Source: Bacilli bacterium (GTDB taxonomy: Bacteria > Bacillota_I > Bacilli_A > RFN20 > CAG-826). Taken from it: a stretch of DNA of 39,486 nt. The first letter of the stretch is position 1; each line of letters opens with the position of its first letter. The position numbers were made by a program, and so were the translations under genes. Location of the stretch: positions 1 to 39,486 of the forward strand of contig JAFTDF010000040.1 of assembly GCA_017454295.1 (NCBI GenBank), read 5' to 3'. Under the pieces are notes generated by a model. That model was not told where the DNA came from. It saw only the letters and a list, made by a program, of their open reading frames with translations, and ran no database searches. Below, piece by piece: positions 1-10,000 of this stretch.

Positions 1-3000
1 ATAGCAGTGCTTTCCCCCTCAAAATCACCTTCATCACAATGATAAGTGGGTTTAACGGTGACAGTGCCTTCTGCAACACCGGTCAAAGCGGATCCGTCGA
101 GAGAGGCATAGTCTCCACCACTCACGATTTCCCAGGTCCAAGAGGCATGCGTACCTTCTTTGCTGACGGTTGCAGTCAAAGCGAGCGTTTTGCCAACTGA
201 TACACTATCGGCCGAAGTGACTTCAATGGTCGGATTGTATGGGGCTTCTTGAACCGCGATGATTTCGCAGCCAGCATCAAATTCATAAACGACCGGAGAA
301 GACCCAAATTTCTTGATTTTTCCTTTGACGATAATCGTGTCTCCCTCAGAAACCGAAGTCACCCCGGCTCCAAAAGATGCTTTATAACACTCAAAGTCGT
401 TGGAGAAGAAATAATTATTCCTTTCATCGCTCTTATTGGTGGTGATTTTGGTCACGACGCCCGTAGCGTAATAATCTTTGGTCGATGCCGTCGTGCTATC
501 GTAAGCCACTGCTCTTGCCATAATCTCGGCTTCGGTCAGCGGATGAAGTTCCGTACCATACGTATTCTGCACGGTCACATTCACGACTTTGACGACATGT
601 CCACCACCTTGTTTTTCACCAACGCTGGTGACGGTAATCGTAGCCGAACCTAAAGCTTTGGCAACGAGTTTGCCATCGCCATTGATCTCGACGACATTCG
701 TATCACTAGACACGTAGGTAACGCCTTGTTCGGCATTCGCGTTGGTAATCGTGGCATTGATCGGGTTCGCGGGGTCGCTATCGATTTCCAACGCGATATC
801 CGTGAACGTACCATTCATGTCGTCATCGACGAGTTTGGCATATTCAACGGTAATCTCGATGGTATCAAGAATATCTGCTTTTTCGGCACTCTTGACGGTG
901 ATGGTTGCGGTTCCGATGCCAATGGCTTGGATCGTTCCATTAGTGACGGTGGCCACACTTGCGTTGGAGGTCGACCAAACGACGTTCTTGTTGGTGGCGT
1001 CTTCCGGTCCAACTTCAGCAGTCAACGCCAAGTTGGATCCTTTGGCAATCGTGGCACTTGCACCAGCATCTGCCTGACCGTTCTTTAAGGTAACCGAAGT
1101 CACATCAACATGCACCACTTCTTCGGTGATCACATAGATAGTCTTGTCGGCATCCAAATCAATGGTGTAGATTTCATCGACAGGAGTAAGGATTTCACCC
1201 TCGCTTCCGTCGAGACGAACACTCACAATCCGATAATCGCCAACGGGGCTCACGGTGAAGTGGAGACCGTTGGCTTCGCGGACTTTGTTATAGTTGACAA
1301 TCTCCGGGTCAAAAGTGAGTAGGTAGGAACCAGCCTTATTCCCTTGGATGGTAATCGCGTGATACACGATTGCAGAAGCGTCGACAACAATGCGAAGGTT
1401 CAGTCCTTCGTTTGGAACGGTGAAAGAATAGATGTCTCCTTGGCGAATAAGCTCCAAAGGCTGTTCACCATTGAGAACGCTGACAGTTCCGAGTTTATAA
1501 ATCTCGGAATCATACTCCAAATTGAAAGAGATAACGTCATCTTTGACATAGCCCACTTTTTCATCAGAGATTTCGATGGTAACACCATCAACGGATTCTT
1601 TTGCGATGGTGGTTGGCAAGTAAGCTTCGTAGCCACCGCCCGAAGACGGAGTATAGGTAACAGATATTTCGCTTATTTTTAGCTGTCCGTTACCGCTTCC
1701 ACTAGAAGTCATCAAATATGAAACGGAGCTGTCGTCAATCGCCACCGCCGTTCCAGAAGATACAGGGAAAGCCGTAACATTTTTGAGTTCGAACGTTAGC
1801 GTTATCGAATTAATCACGTTGTTCTCAGCGGCAGAAATGGTAATCCCCCCCTCGGTTTTTCCGGATTTACCATAAACTCGAAGGTCGTCGTAAAGCTTTG
1901 CGTGATTACTACCATCGGCACTGTATAAAGAAACTCCAATGGCTTTATCCAACATAAACGAATCAATATCGTCCGTTCTTGCCCATCCATTAGCTTCCGC
2001 AATTTCAGAATAAGTTTTACTTACAGTTACAGGCTGAGCTTCCACTTGCCGTTTCGCCCGGATTGCAAAGTCATATTGGACCTTTTCGCCATTGGAATAG
2101 GTCACTTCGATCCAACCATCTCCATAAGAGGTGATCGCAACCTTGTTATCCTGACCAACGGCAAGGACATTGTTATCCGCAATGATGGACTGGATGGTTT
2201 TGTCGACATTGGTTTGATTCCAAGTGAAGTCAATCGCACGGGCGGTTAACTGTTCGTCCCAAATAATCGCATCATCGAGGACTTCCGCCTCATGGAGGGA
2301 GACAGCGATAAGATTCGTTTTCAGTTCGGCGTAAGCAACACTCACGGGGATTTCCACCGAGCAGCCGGCCACGGGATTGAGGTCGGAATCGATCACGGTG
2401 ACGGTAATCTTGGCATCACCATGGGCAACCGCTTGATAATGACCGTCGTCATCGACCGTCACAACGTTCGGATTGCTGCTTTCAAAGATGAAGGCATAAT
2501 CTTGCGAATTCACATATTGGGCATTGGTAAAGCTCAAATCCAAATCCCCAGATACGCCATCAGCGAGATTCAAAGATTCAGGAGCACCTTCGATACCACT
2601 AGGAACGGCATAATCGACGGTGACCGTAATGGTTTTGGACTTGCTAGGATCAGCATGGGCTTTCGCGGTGATTTGATACTCGCCGATTGCGGTCCCATTG
2701 AAGGTATAACCACCAACACCACTTGCGACCAATTGATCGTTGACATACCAATCCGCGGTTCTGTCGTTGAGATAGGCGGGAAGTAGATAGGCTTCTAAGG
2801 TAACACTGTCGCCACCGGCAATGGCAACCGCGTCAACATAGGCGGTGTCGCGCTTAATGGCCACCGATTCGACGGCGACTTCATACCAAGAAGTCACGAC
2901 GAAGGAAGCCATATTGGGGGTGGAGTCCGTATTGATGTCATAGACATATCCAACGAAATGGAAATGCTGACCAGAGGTCCACGGATAATCGCCATAGACG

Positions 3001-6000
3001 GTGAGCCGTGGCAGTTCAGGATAACTGGCTAAGGTCACGACTCCGTTCTCATTCGCAGTCACGACATAGGACTCAAAATCATATTTCTTAACGTCGCTAT
3101 TATCGAAGGAAACCAACCAGTCGGTGGCGTAGGTATCATCAAAATAATCCACTACAATCGGGGCTAAGGTATCTTGTTCGACGACCTCACTGCCCTGCAC
3201 GTTGGAGGCATTAATCTTGAGGTTGCCCGCAGATTTGGCGGCTACGACTGTGCCCGAGACCATCACGGAATGGTTGAGTTCGGCTTTCGCCAGCTCTTCG
3301 CCCGAAGCGGCGACATAGATATAGTCGGCTTTATCGTAGAGTAAGAACCCTTGGGTATCCTTGGCCACAACGGTGCCAGCAAGATTGGCAACGGAAGTAT
3401 TGACGACGAGGTCGGCAATCTTAACCGAGACGATATGGATATGGAAGACCTTGGACTTCGCTTGACCAGAGGCGTCTTTGCCTTTGGTGGTAACGGTCAA
3501 GGTGACTTCGCCATTGAGTTCGGTTAAGGCATTCGCGGTGATGCGGCTACCGTCAACGCTTAATAAGTTAGGATTGCTGGAAACGACGTCATAGGATTGC
3601 TTGGCGTCTAGCGGGAGAATCTCGACGGTTAAGTTGTAGGATTGCCCCACTTTTAATTCGACGATGCCCGCTGCTTCGGTGATACCGGTGACGTTCAAAG
3701 AGGCCACGTTGTCATAACGCATATTGCCTTCATAGACCCAGCCTTCATTGCCGAGGGTATAGAAGTCCCAAGTATCTAAGTCGACATAGGAATCGCCAAC
3801 GATACCGGCAACGTGGGTGTCGTTGGGATTACCACGACCATTGCGGAAGGAGGTGCCATCTTGGCCCTTCTCACCGTCTAAGACAATGAATTCGCTCGTG
3901 GTATCGTCGGTATAGGTGAAAACATAACGTTTGCCCGGACCTTCGAAGTTCTCGTCTAGGGCAAACGAGGCGATGCCCTTGCCGGTGGCGCCGGTCTCGC
4001 CTTGGACTTTGACGGTCTTCGAACCGTCGATATACAAGAAGCCGTCTTGGCCGACTTCCACATTCGGGGTGGAACCGTCTTTACCCTTAAGGCAGAGACC
4101 GGCTTCATCCCAGTTAGAACCATTGTAACGGAAGAGATCACCAGTGGAGGTGTTGATATAAAGGTCACCTTCGAGGTATTCGCCCGCTCCAGGACCGGTG
4201 TTGCCGGAGAAGACGGAGAGACCACGCTGACCCGCTTGGCCATCTTGGCCTTTGAGGCTGCCCTTCAAAGTCCAGGTTTGGACATCATCAGAGGAAGTTA
4301 ACTCGTAGAGGTCTCCGGTGGAGATATCAATATAGAGATCATGGAGGATCGCTTCGGGGATATTGGAAGGAACTCCTTCGCCGCAGCGGACGGAATAACC
4401 GGGTTTGCCATCTGCGCCTTGTTGACCTGGGGCTCCGTCATTGCCCTTGGCAACGATCACGGCCTGCTCGGAATTATCGGTCAAATGGAAGATCACACGG
4501 GTATTGCCGGTGAGGCCATCGGTTTCATAGGTGACGGAGGCAATGCCCACTCCATCTTCGCCATCCTGGCCATCTTGGCCGTTTGCACCCGCAGGGCCTT
4601 GGGCTTTGACGCCGGTGGAGACGCCATCGACGCACCAATAACCATCGTCATTGATGGTGAGAACGGGTTTATCACCCTTATCGCCCTTATCGCCTTTGAT
4701 TAAACCGGCGCAGACGAATTTGCCGTCGGCTCTAGCGATATAGAGGTAACCGTCGACGAGATAGCCATCCCCGGTGTCATAGCCTTCGATGGGCTGTTCA
4801 TAGAGTTCATCGCTATAGAGGACATCCACGATGTCATTGACGGTATGGGTATCTTTGTCTTTGGCGTAGGCCTGACCCGCGAAAGAGATGGAGGTGCCAT
4901 CCGCCCCGTTTTTGACGGTGAAGGTCGAGGTGGTTTGGTTGGTATAGGTAATGGTATAGGTATCGACCAGACCGGAAGAAGAGGTATAGGCGATGCCGGC
5001 GATGCCGTTGCCGGTGGCCCCGGTCTGGCCTTGGGCGCCTTTCTCGACGATCACCTGTTTGGTGGTCGGGTTCTCTTGATCATCGTTATAGACGAAGGTG
5101 ATCTGGGTGTTCCCGTTAGGCAAAACCTGATAGGTCACATCGGCAATGCCAACCCCGGTTGCCCCGGTTTGGCCTTGGTCGCCCTTCTCGCCTTTGACCT
5201 TGGTGCCGGTGGAAATGCCATCGACGCAAAGGTAGCCTTCGGGGTTGACGGTGACTTCAGGACTATGCCCGTCTTGGCCATTCGCCCCGTTTTTCACCGT
5301 GAAGGTCGAAGTGCTTTGATCCGTATAGGTAATGGTATAGGTATCGACTAAGCCGCTGGAAGAGGTATAGGCGATGCCGGCGATGCCGTTGCCGGTGGCC
5401 CCGGTCTGGCCTTGGGCGCCTTTCTCGACGATCACCTGCTTGGTGGTCGGATTCTGCGGATCATCGTCATAGACGAAGGTGATCTGGGTATTGCCGTTGG
5501 CCAAAATCTGATAGGTCACATCGGCGATGCCAACGCCTTTGGCCCCTGCCTGTCCCTGTTCGCCTTGGTCGCCCTTCTCGCCTTTGACCTTGGTGCCGGT
5601 GGAGATGCCGTCGACGCAAAGGTAGCCCTCTTGGTTGACGGTGACTTCAGGACTATGGCCATCGTGGCCGTTTTGGACATAGAAGACGGTGGGGTCGCCG
5701 GAAGAATAAGTGATTTGATAGGTATCGCGACCATTCTGGTCGGTCTCCCCCACTTTGGTGACGGAGACGATGGAGACGCCATCCTCGCCCTTATCGCCTT
5801 TATAGACGGTGACGACTTGGTCGGGACGATCGTCATCAAAGGCAATCGTCAAAACAGTATTGCCGTCGTTATCGTAGTTGACGCCGATGGATTCGATGCC
5901 CGCCCCATCTTCGCCATCGCTGCCGGCTTCGCCTTTTAAGGAGGTGCCGACGGGTTGGCCGTTGACGGTGAGGCGATAGTCCTCGCTTAAGCCAACGACC

Positions 6001-6833
6001 GGGGATTGCCCGTCTTGGCCATGGTGGACTTCAAAAGAGGTCTTGGTGGAATCGGTATAGTAGATGGTATAAACGGTCTTGGTTTCGTCGGAGGCCTGGG
6101 TATCTTCCAAGATCATGGAGATGCCACGGCCATCGTCGCCCTTATCGCCTTTATAGACGGTGAAACTTTGGGCTTGCTTGCCGCCGGTATAGTAGAAGGT
6201 CAATACGGTGTTGCCACTGGCGTCTTTGCTGACGTAGACGGAGGCAATGCCCACGCCTTCGGCACCCTGAAGGGATTCCCCCACTTCCTCGCCATTGACG
6301 GTGAGGCGGTAATTCTCGCTTAATCCAATTTCCGGGGTGGAACCATCGGCCCCGTTACGGACTTCAAAGGAAGAGGTGGTCTGATCGCTATAGGTGATGA
6401 TATAGGTGGAGACCGCTTCGGTGGAATGGTTTTGGTCTAAGGTAATCGAGGCGATGCCTTTGCCGGATTTGCCATCTTCGCCATCCTTGCCATCCTCTCC
6501 GGCATCGCCTTTTTGGCCTTCGCCGCCTTTGATGTTTCCGGATTTGGTCCAGACCCCATTGGCCTTGGTATAGAAATCCCAAGTATTCAAATCGATATAG
6601 GAGTCGCCATCCTTCCCTAAGCTGGCACTAGGCGCACCTTTGCCGTTAAGGACGGAGTTACCGGTGTCGCCTTTATCCCCCTTATCGCCCTTATCACCTT
6701 TGGTGACATCCCCGGTGGCCCCGGTGGGACCGGGCGGGACGATGCCCGAGGCATCGGCTGTATTCATCACTTGGCAGCCGGTTAACATCGAAATGACCGC
6801 AAGGGCAGTCAGGGTTTTCAGAAATGGTTTCAT
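1..6833 (-). CDS. Giant collagen-like, Ig-like surface lipoprotein (partial, C-terminus beyond left edge)
   Basis: One open frame runs from ATG at 6833 to the left edge, about 2,277 residues without a stop, so the C-terminus is missing. The N-terminus is a lipoprotein signal (MKPFLKTLTALAVISMLTGC, lipidated Cys20) preceded by a GAAGGGAA ribosome site. Residues about 25-1040 alternate collagen-like Gly-X-Y runs (GDKGDKGDKGD, GQTGATG, GEDGKDG) with short beta modules. These include four or five copies of an aromatic module of the form G-D-x-Y-x-D...F/Y...G-x-W. Residues from about 1040 onward hold bacterial Ig-like (Big_2-type) domains and OB-like segments (for example GVVTKITTNKSDERNNYFFS near 430-500). 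No LPXTG anchor is visible. It is tandem with a paralogue at 7008-11159. The role is inferred to be a long cell-surface adhesin or scaffold; the ligand is unknown. Confidence 0.88.
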   Translation of the reverse strand, partial: MKPFLKTLTALAVISMLTGCQVMNTADASGIVPPGPTGATGDVTKGDKGDKGDKGDTGNSVLNGKGAPSASLGKDGDSYIDLNTWDFYTKANGVWTKSGNIKGGEGQKGDAGEDGKDGEDGKSGKGIASITLDQNHSTEAVSTYIITYSDQTTSSFEVRNGADGSTPEIGLSENYRLTVNGEEVGESLQGAEGVGIASVYVSKDASGNTVLTFYYTGGKQAQSFTVYKGDKGDDGRGISMILEDTQASDETKTVYTIYYTDSTKTSFEVHHGQDGQSPVVGLSEDYRLTVNGQPVGTSLKGEAGSDGEDGAGIESIGVNYDNDGNTVLTIAFDDDRPDQVVTVYKGDKGEDGVSIVSVTKVGETDQNGRDTYQITYSSGDPTVFYVQNGHDGHSPEVTVNQEGYLCVDGISTGTKVKGEKGDQGEQGQAGAKGVGIADVTYQILANGNTQITFVYDDDPQNPTTKQVIVEKGAQGQTGATGNGIAGIAYTSSSGLVDTYTITYTDQSTSTFTVKNGANGQDGHSPEVTVNPEGYLCVDGISTGTKVKGEKGDQGQTGATGVGIADVTYQVLPNGNTQITFVYNDDQENPTTKQVIVEKGAQGQTGATGNGIAGIAYTSSSGLVDTYTITYTNQTTSTFTVKNGADGTSISFAGQAYAKDKDTHTVNDIVDVLYSDELYEQPIEGYDTGDGYLVDGYLYIARADGKFVCAGLIKGDKGDKGDKPVLTINDDGYWCVDGVSTGVKAQGPAGANGQDGQDGEDGVGIASVTYETDGLTGNTRVIFHLTDNSEQAVIVAKGNDGAPGQQGADGKPGYSVRCGEGVPSNIPEAILHDLYIDISTGDLYELTSSDDVQTWTLKGSLKGQDGQAGQRGLSVFSGNTGPGAGEYLEGDLYINTSTGDLFRYNGSNWDEAGLCLKGKDGSTPNVEVGQDGFLYIDGSKTVKVQGETGATGKGIASFALDENFEGPGKRYVFTYTDDTTSEFIVLDGEKGQDGTSFRNGRGNPNDTHVAGIVGDSYVDLDTWDFYTLGNEGWVYEGNMRYDNVASLNVTGITEAAGIVELKVGQSYNLTVEILPLDAKQSYDVVSSNPNLLSVDGSRITANALTELNGEVTLTVTTKGKDASGQAKSKVFHIHIVSVKIADLVVNTSVANLAGTVVAKDTQGFLLYDKADYIYVAASGEELAKAELNHSVMVSGTVVAAKSAGNLKINASNVQGSEVVEQDTLAPIVVDYFDDTYATDWLVSFDNSDVKKYDFESYVVTANENGVVTLASYPELPRLTVYGDYPWTSGQHFHFVGYVYDINTDSTPNMASFVVTSWYEVAVESVAIKRDTAYVDAVAIAGGDSVTLEAYLLPAYLNDRTADWYVNDQLVASGVGGYTFNGTAIGEYQITAKAHADPSKSKTITVTVDYAVPSGIEGAPESLNLADGVSGDLDLSFTNAQYVNSQDYAFIFESSNPNVVTVDDDGHYQAVAHGDAKITVTVIDSDLNPVAGCSVEIPVSVAYAELKTNLIAVSLHEAEVLDDAIIWDEQLTARAIDFTWNQTNVDKTIQSIIADNNVLAVGQDNKVAITSYGDGWIEVTYSNGEKVQYDFAIRAKRQVEAQPVTVSKTYSEIAEANGWARTDDIDSFMLDKAIGVSLYSADGSNHAKLYDDLRVYGKSGKTEGGITISAAENNVINSITLTFELKNVTAFPVSSGTAVAIDDSSVSYLMTSSGSGNGQLKISEISVTYTPSSGGGYEAYLPTTIAKESVDGVTIEISDEKVGYVKDDVISFNLEYDSEIYKLGTVSVLNGEQPLELIRQGDIYSFTVPNEGLNLRIVVDASAIVYHAITIQGNKAGSYLLTFDPEIVNYNKVREANGLHFTVSPVGDYRIVSVRLDGSEGEILTPVDEIYTIDLDADKTIYVITEEVVHVDVTSVTLKNGQADAGASATIAKGSNLALTAEVGPEDATNKNVVWSTSNASVATVTNGTIQAIGIGTATITVKSAEKADILDTIEITVEYAKLVDDDMNGTFTDIALEIDSDPANPINATITNANAEQGVTYVSSDTNVVEINGDGKLVAKALGSATITVTSVGEKQGGGHVVKVVNVTVQNTYGTELHPLTEAEIMARAVAYDSTTASTKDYYATGVVTKITTNKSDERNNYFFSNDFECYKASFGAGVTSVSEGDTIIVKGKIKKFGSSPVVYEFDAGCEIIAVQEAPYNPTIEVTSADSVSVGKTLALTATVSKEGTHASWTWEIVSGGDYASLDGSALTGVAEGTVTVKPTYHCDEGDFEGESTA

Positions 6834-6908
6834 AGTTGGTTCCCTTCTATCGAAAGCCATTTCACCTTAGCCTAGACGAAAAAGCCGTCGATAAGTGTTT
6901 GACACCTC

Positions 6909-6914
6909 ATTATA
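6909..6914 (-). promoter_or_regulatory. -10 box for the giant lipoprotein gene
   Basis: TATAAT on the minus strand in the context GCGTATAAT, the same context as the promoter of the downstream-numbered paralogue (11212-11217). No convincing -35 hexamer is seen 16-18 bases upstream. It lies 76 bases before the ATG and just after the terminator of the preceding gene. Confidence 0.55.
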
Positions 6915-6963
6915 CGCGTAGCAAGCACGCTTGTGGGCGAGAAGTTGCAAGGAATTTACAAAC

Positions 6964-6994
6964 AAAAAAGCGGACTCTGTAAGAAGAGCCCGCT
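6964..6994 (-). terminator. Intrinsic terminator after the 1,383-residue lipoprotein
   Basis: On the minus strand, AGCGGGCTCT pairs with AGAGTCCGCT (10 bp, one G-T) around a 6-base loop, followed directly by a run of T. It sits 14 bases past the stop codon and separates the two tandem lipoprotein genes. Confidence 0.85.
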
Positions 6995-7007
6995 AATCTG
7001 TTAGAAC

Positions 7008-10000
7008 CTATTCGATAATGATGCTTCCAACAATAACCATGGAATTCGTATTAACGAAGGAAATGGTTTGATCTTTCAACTTGCTTAAATCATAGACCAC
7101 TTCTCTAGTGCAAACTTTTTTGGTCTTGTCTTTATTTGCGTTGTAGTCGGTGTCGACAATGTTGCCGAGGCTTGCTTGGGCAGTCTGATCACCATATTTA
7201 ACCGTCAGATACTTATCCAAGCTAGAGTGGTTATCGGACAAATAGATTATTCTCACTCGATTTGCGCTGGCGATCTCATCGGTGATGGCGATGGAAACGT
7301 TGCCAGAAGAACCCTTGAACTGGAGGCATTGTGTTCCACCGTTAGCCGCAGTGTAGTATTGGTTATTTTGGTTCATGATGATACCGTAGCTTCCCGGATC
7401 GAGAGTGGCTGCGATATCCCCAAGAGCGATTGCTTTATTCTTGTTATCGGCATAAGCCTTTCCGACGAGGTTACCAACCGTGAAGGTGATTCCACCTTGG
7501 GGGATCGTCTTCCCGCCAGATTCTGCCGGGATCACCGTGAAGGTCTCTTCTTTAGTAACCGTCAAATTATCGTAGGTATAAGAGACCTCAACGTTAACGA
7601 TACCGGCGACTTTACCGGTTAACACGCCGTTTTGATCGATCGTGGCGTTGTCCTTGTAATCATCATCTTTGATGCCCCAAGTGACCACGGCACCTTGCTT
7701 TTCGTTCGTAACGCCTAAACTGAGTTGAATGGTGTCATTCACGGTCACCTCATGGGTATCGGCGAGGATGTCTAGAACCGGAAGTGCTTCGGTTACCACG
7801 GTGATAACCGCGGCTTCTTGGACTTTTTCGAAGGTGCAACCATAACTATCGGTGGTCTGGTCCAAGACGAATTGATCAAAGATCGAGGCTTGACCCATGG
7901 TGATATCGACGATGCGATAGCCAGCGTCGGCTTTGACCGCAATCCAGAAATTACTGCCTTTATCAATCGTGGCATAGCCATCGACGACTTGAGGTCCGGA
8001 ATTAACCACCGTGAACTTATCGCCGGCCATTTGGAAGGTAACCGAGGTTGCAGCGGATTCTTCCTTCATCGTCACCACGACGTTCACGTCGCCTTGGGCA
8101 TTGTTAACCACATAGTGGTTCGACGGGCTGACTTGTTGTTGGACACCATTGATGGTGATGGAATCGACGACATAACCCGATTCGGGGACGACATCGAAGG
8201 AAACATCATCGCCAACATAGCTACCGGAGACGTTGGCAAGGGTGTAATGGCTGCCCTCTTTCGGTCCGACTTGGATGCCTTGTTTGGCTTCCGTGGTCAC
8301 GGTGATGGTCACCGCTTCTTCACCCATGACATAGGTGTAGAGGCCTTGGCCATCGGGAGTTAACGGCGTTTCGCCAACTTTGACGCTGACGAGAGAATAG
8401 CCTTCGTCGGCATCGACGTGGAATTGGAGCTGCTCACCGGCATAGTGATCACCGGCAATGCTCGGAGTAACCGTGGCGTGTTCGGCACTGACGGTAACGG
8501 CGTGGGCCACTTCTTCTTGACCCGAGATGGCAATGGAGGTATCGCCTTCGATGGTGATGGAATAGACGCCTTCCACCGCTTCTAAAGGCTGGTTATTGAC
8601 GGTAACCACCGGGTTGAGGTGTTCTTCTTCGGTTGTTAGCTTGAATTCGATGACATCGCCTTCTTTGGCGATCTCAGGAAGCTCATAAGATTGATTGTTC
8701 TTATCCAAGATAGAGAAACGGGAATCGGCTTGGAGCAAGACGGCAGCCGGGATATAGAAATCATTCACTTCACCTAAGGTGACGATGATGGAGGATTCAG
8801 AGAAACGAATGTCATTCTTGCCATTATGTTGGAACTCGAGGTGCTGTCCTTTGCCTACCCAGTTCATGGAATCTGTCATTTCTCCAACATCGGAAGATAA
8901 CGTACCGTATTTGTCGTTATATACGAATTCGACGGCAGTAATGTCGCGCTTGGCATCAATGGTTAAGGTATCGCCCGACCACAAAGACATACTGGAATTC
9001 TCATAGAAATAGGAATTCAAACCCTCAATGTTGACGGTAACGCCATCTTTGGTAACGGGTTTGATGAAATAGTGTTTGGCAACGCTAGGATCAGCTTCTC
9101 CTTGGAATTCAGCCCCGGAGAAAGTGGCCACCACTTCATCGATGTGCTTGTAGGCGTAGACGCTGACATCAAGCATATCGCTCTTGAGTTTGGTGTTACC
9201 CTTCGAAGTGAATTGGAGATAGCACTTACCATAGACCGGATCTTGGGCCGAGCCTTTGGCTTCGATGGAGATGACGCCTTGGTTATCGACTAAGGTGACC
9301 GGCGCATCATCGATGGATAAGGGATGTTGCCCCTGTTCATCGGAATAGAAGGCATAGGCATATTCCTTGCTGGCGCCTTGGTTGACGCTGACGGTGATGC
9401 CCGAGCTTAAGACGGCATCTTGCTCACCGACATAGAGATGCGCTTTTTCCATGGTCGCGGAGAATTCGGTGACGGGGACCGCGACGATCTCCACCACTTT
9501 CTTCACGGAATAGATGGTGGCGAAGGTGAAGGTGATTTCGATTTCCCCTTCCGCTAACGCGGTGACGTTACCATTTTCATCGATGGTGGCTTTGCCCTCG
9601 TCTTCATCGCGCAAGGACCAAACAAAGAGATACGGGAGCGCTTCTTCCGGCGCTTCCTCAATGAGGGCTTGTAGACGCGACGGGAGCACCGCGGTATAGG
9701 AGTCTACGGCGCCGATGGCTAAGGAATCCTCCCCTTGGATGCCAAGCAGCGAATCCGCGGATTCGGCGATCATCGAAACGACTTTGCTCGATTCGTCGAA
9801 GGCATAAACATAACCGGTGACGATATAATCCCCCGGTTCCTGGGGCAAACCTTCCCAGACGAATTCGTAGTCTGCCACGCCGGGATCAGCTTCATATCCA
9901 CGATATTCCATGGTCCCACCATCGTCTTCGACGGTGATGGCCATAAAGGCGTAAGTGACTTCGTTAAGGAAGGAAGTATTAAAAATCGGATTAGGTCTCG

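Noticed and set aside
4900-6740. Short, regularly spaced direct repeats resembling a CRISPR array or tandem repeat locus
   Set aside because: The repeats are codons for Gly-X-Y and related protein modules in one open frame; spacing and sequence vary as protein repeats do, and no cas genes are present.
249-6870. Many plus-strand open frames rich in Ile, Gly, Asp and Ala across the left 6.8 kb
   Set aside because: They are antisense to the continuous minus-strand lipoprotein frame, whose collagen-like and Ig-like composition creates long open frames on the other strand; none has a ribosome site or known domain.
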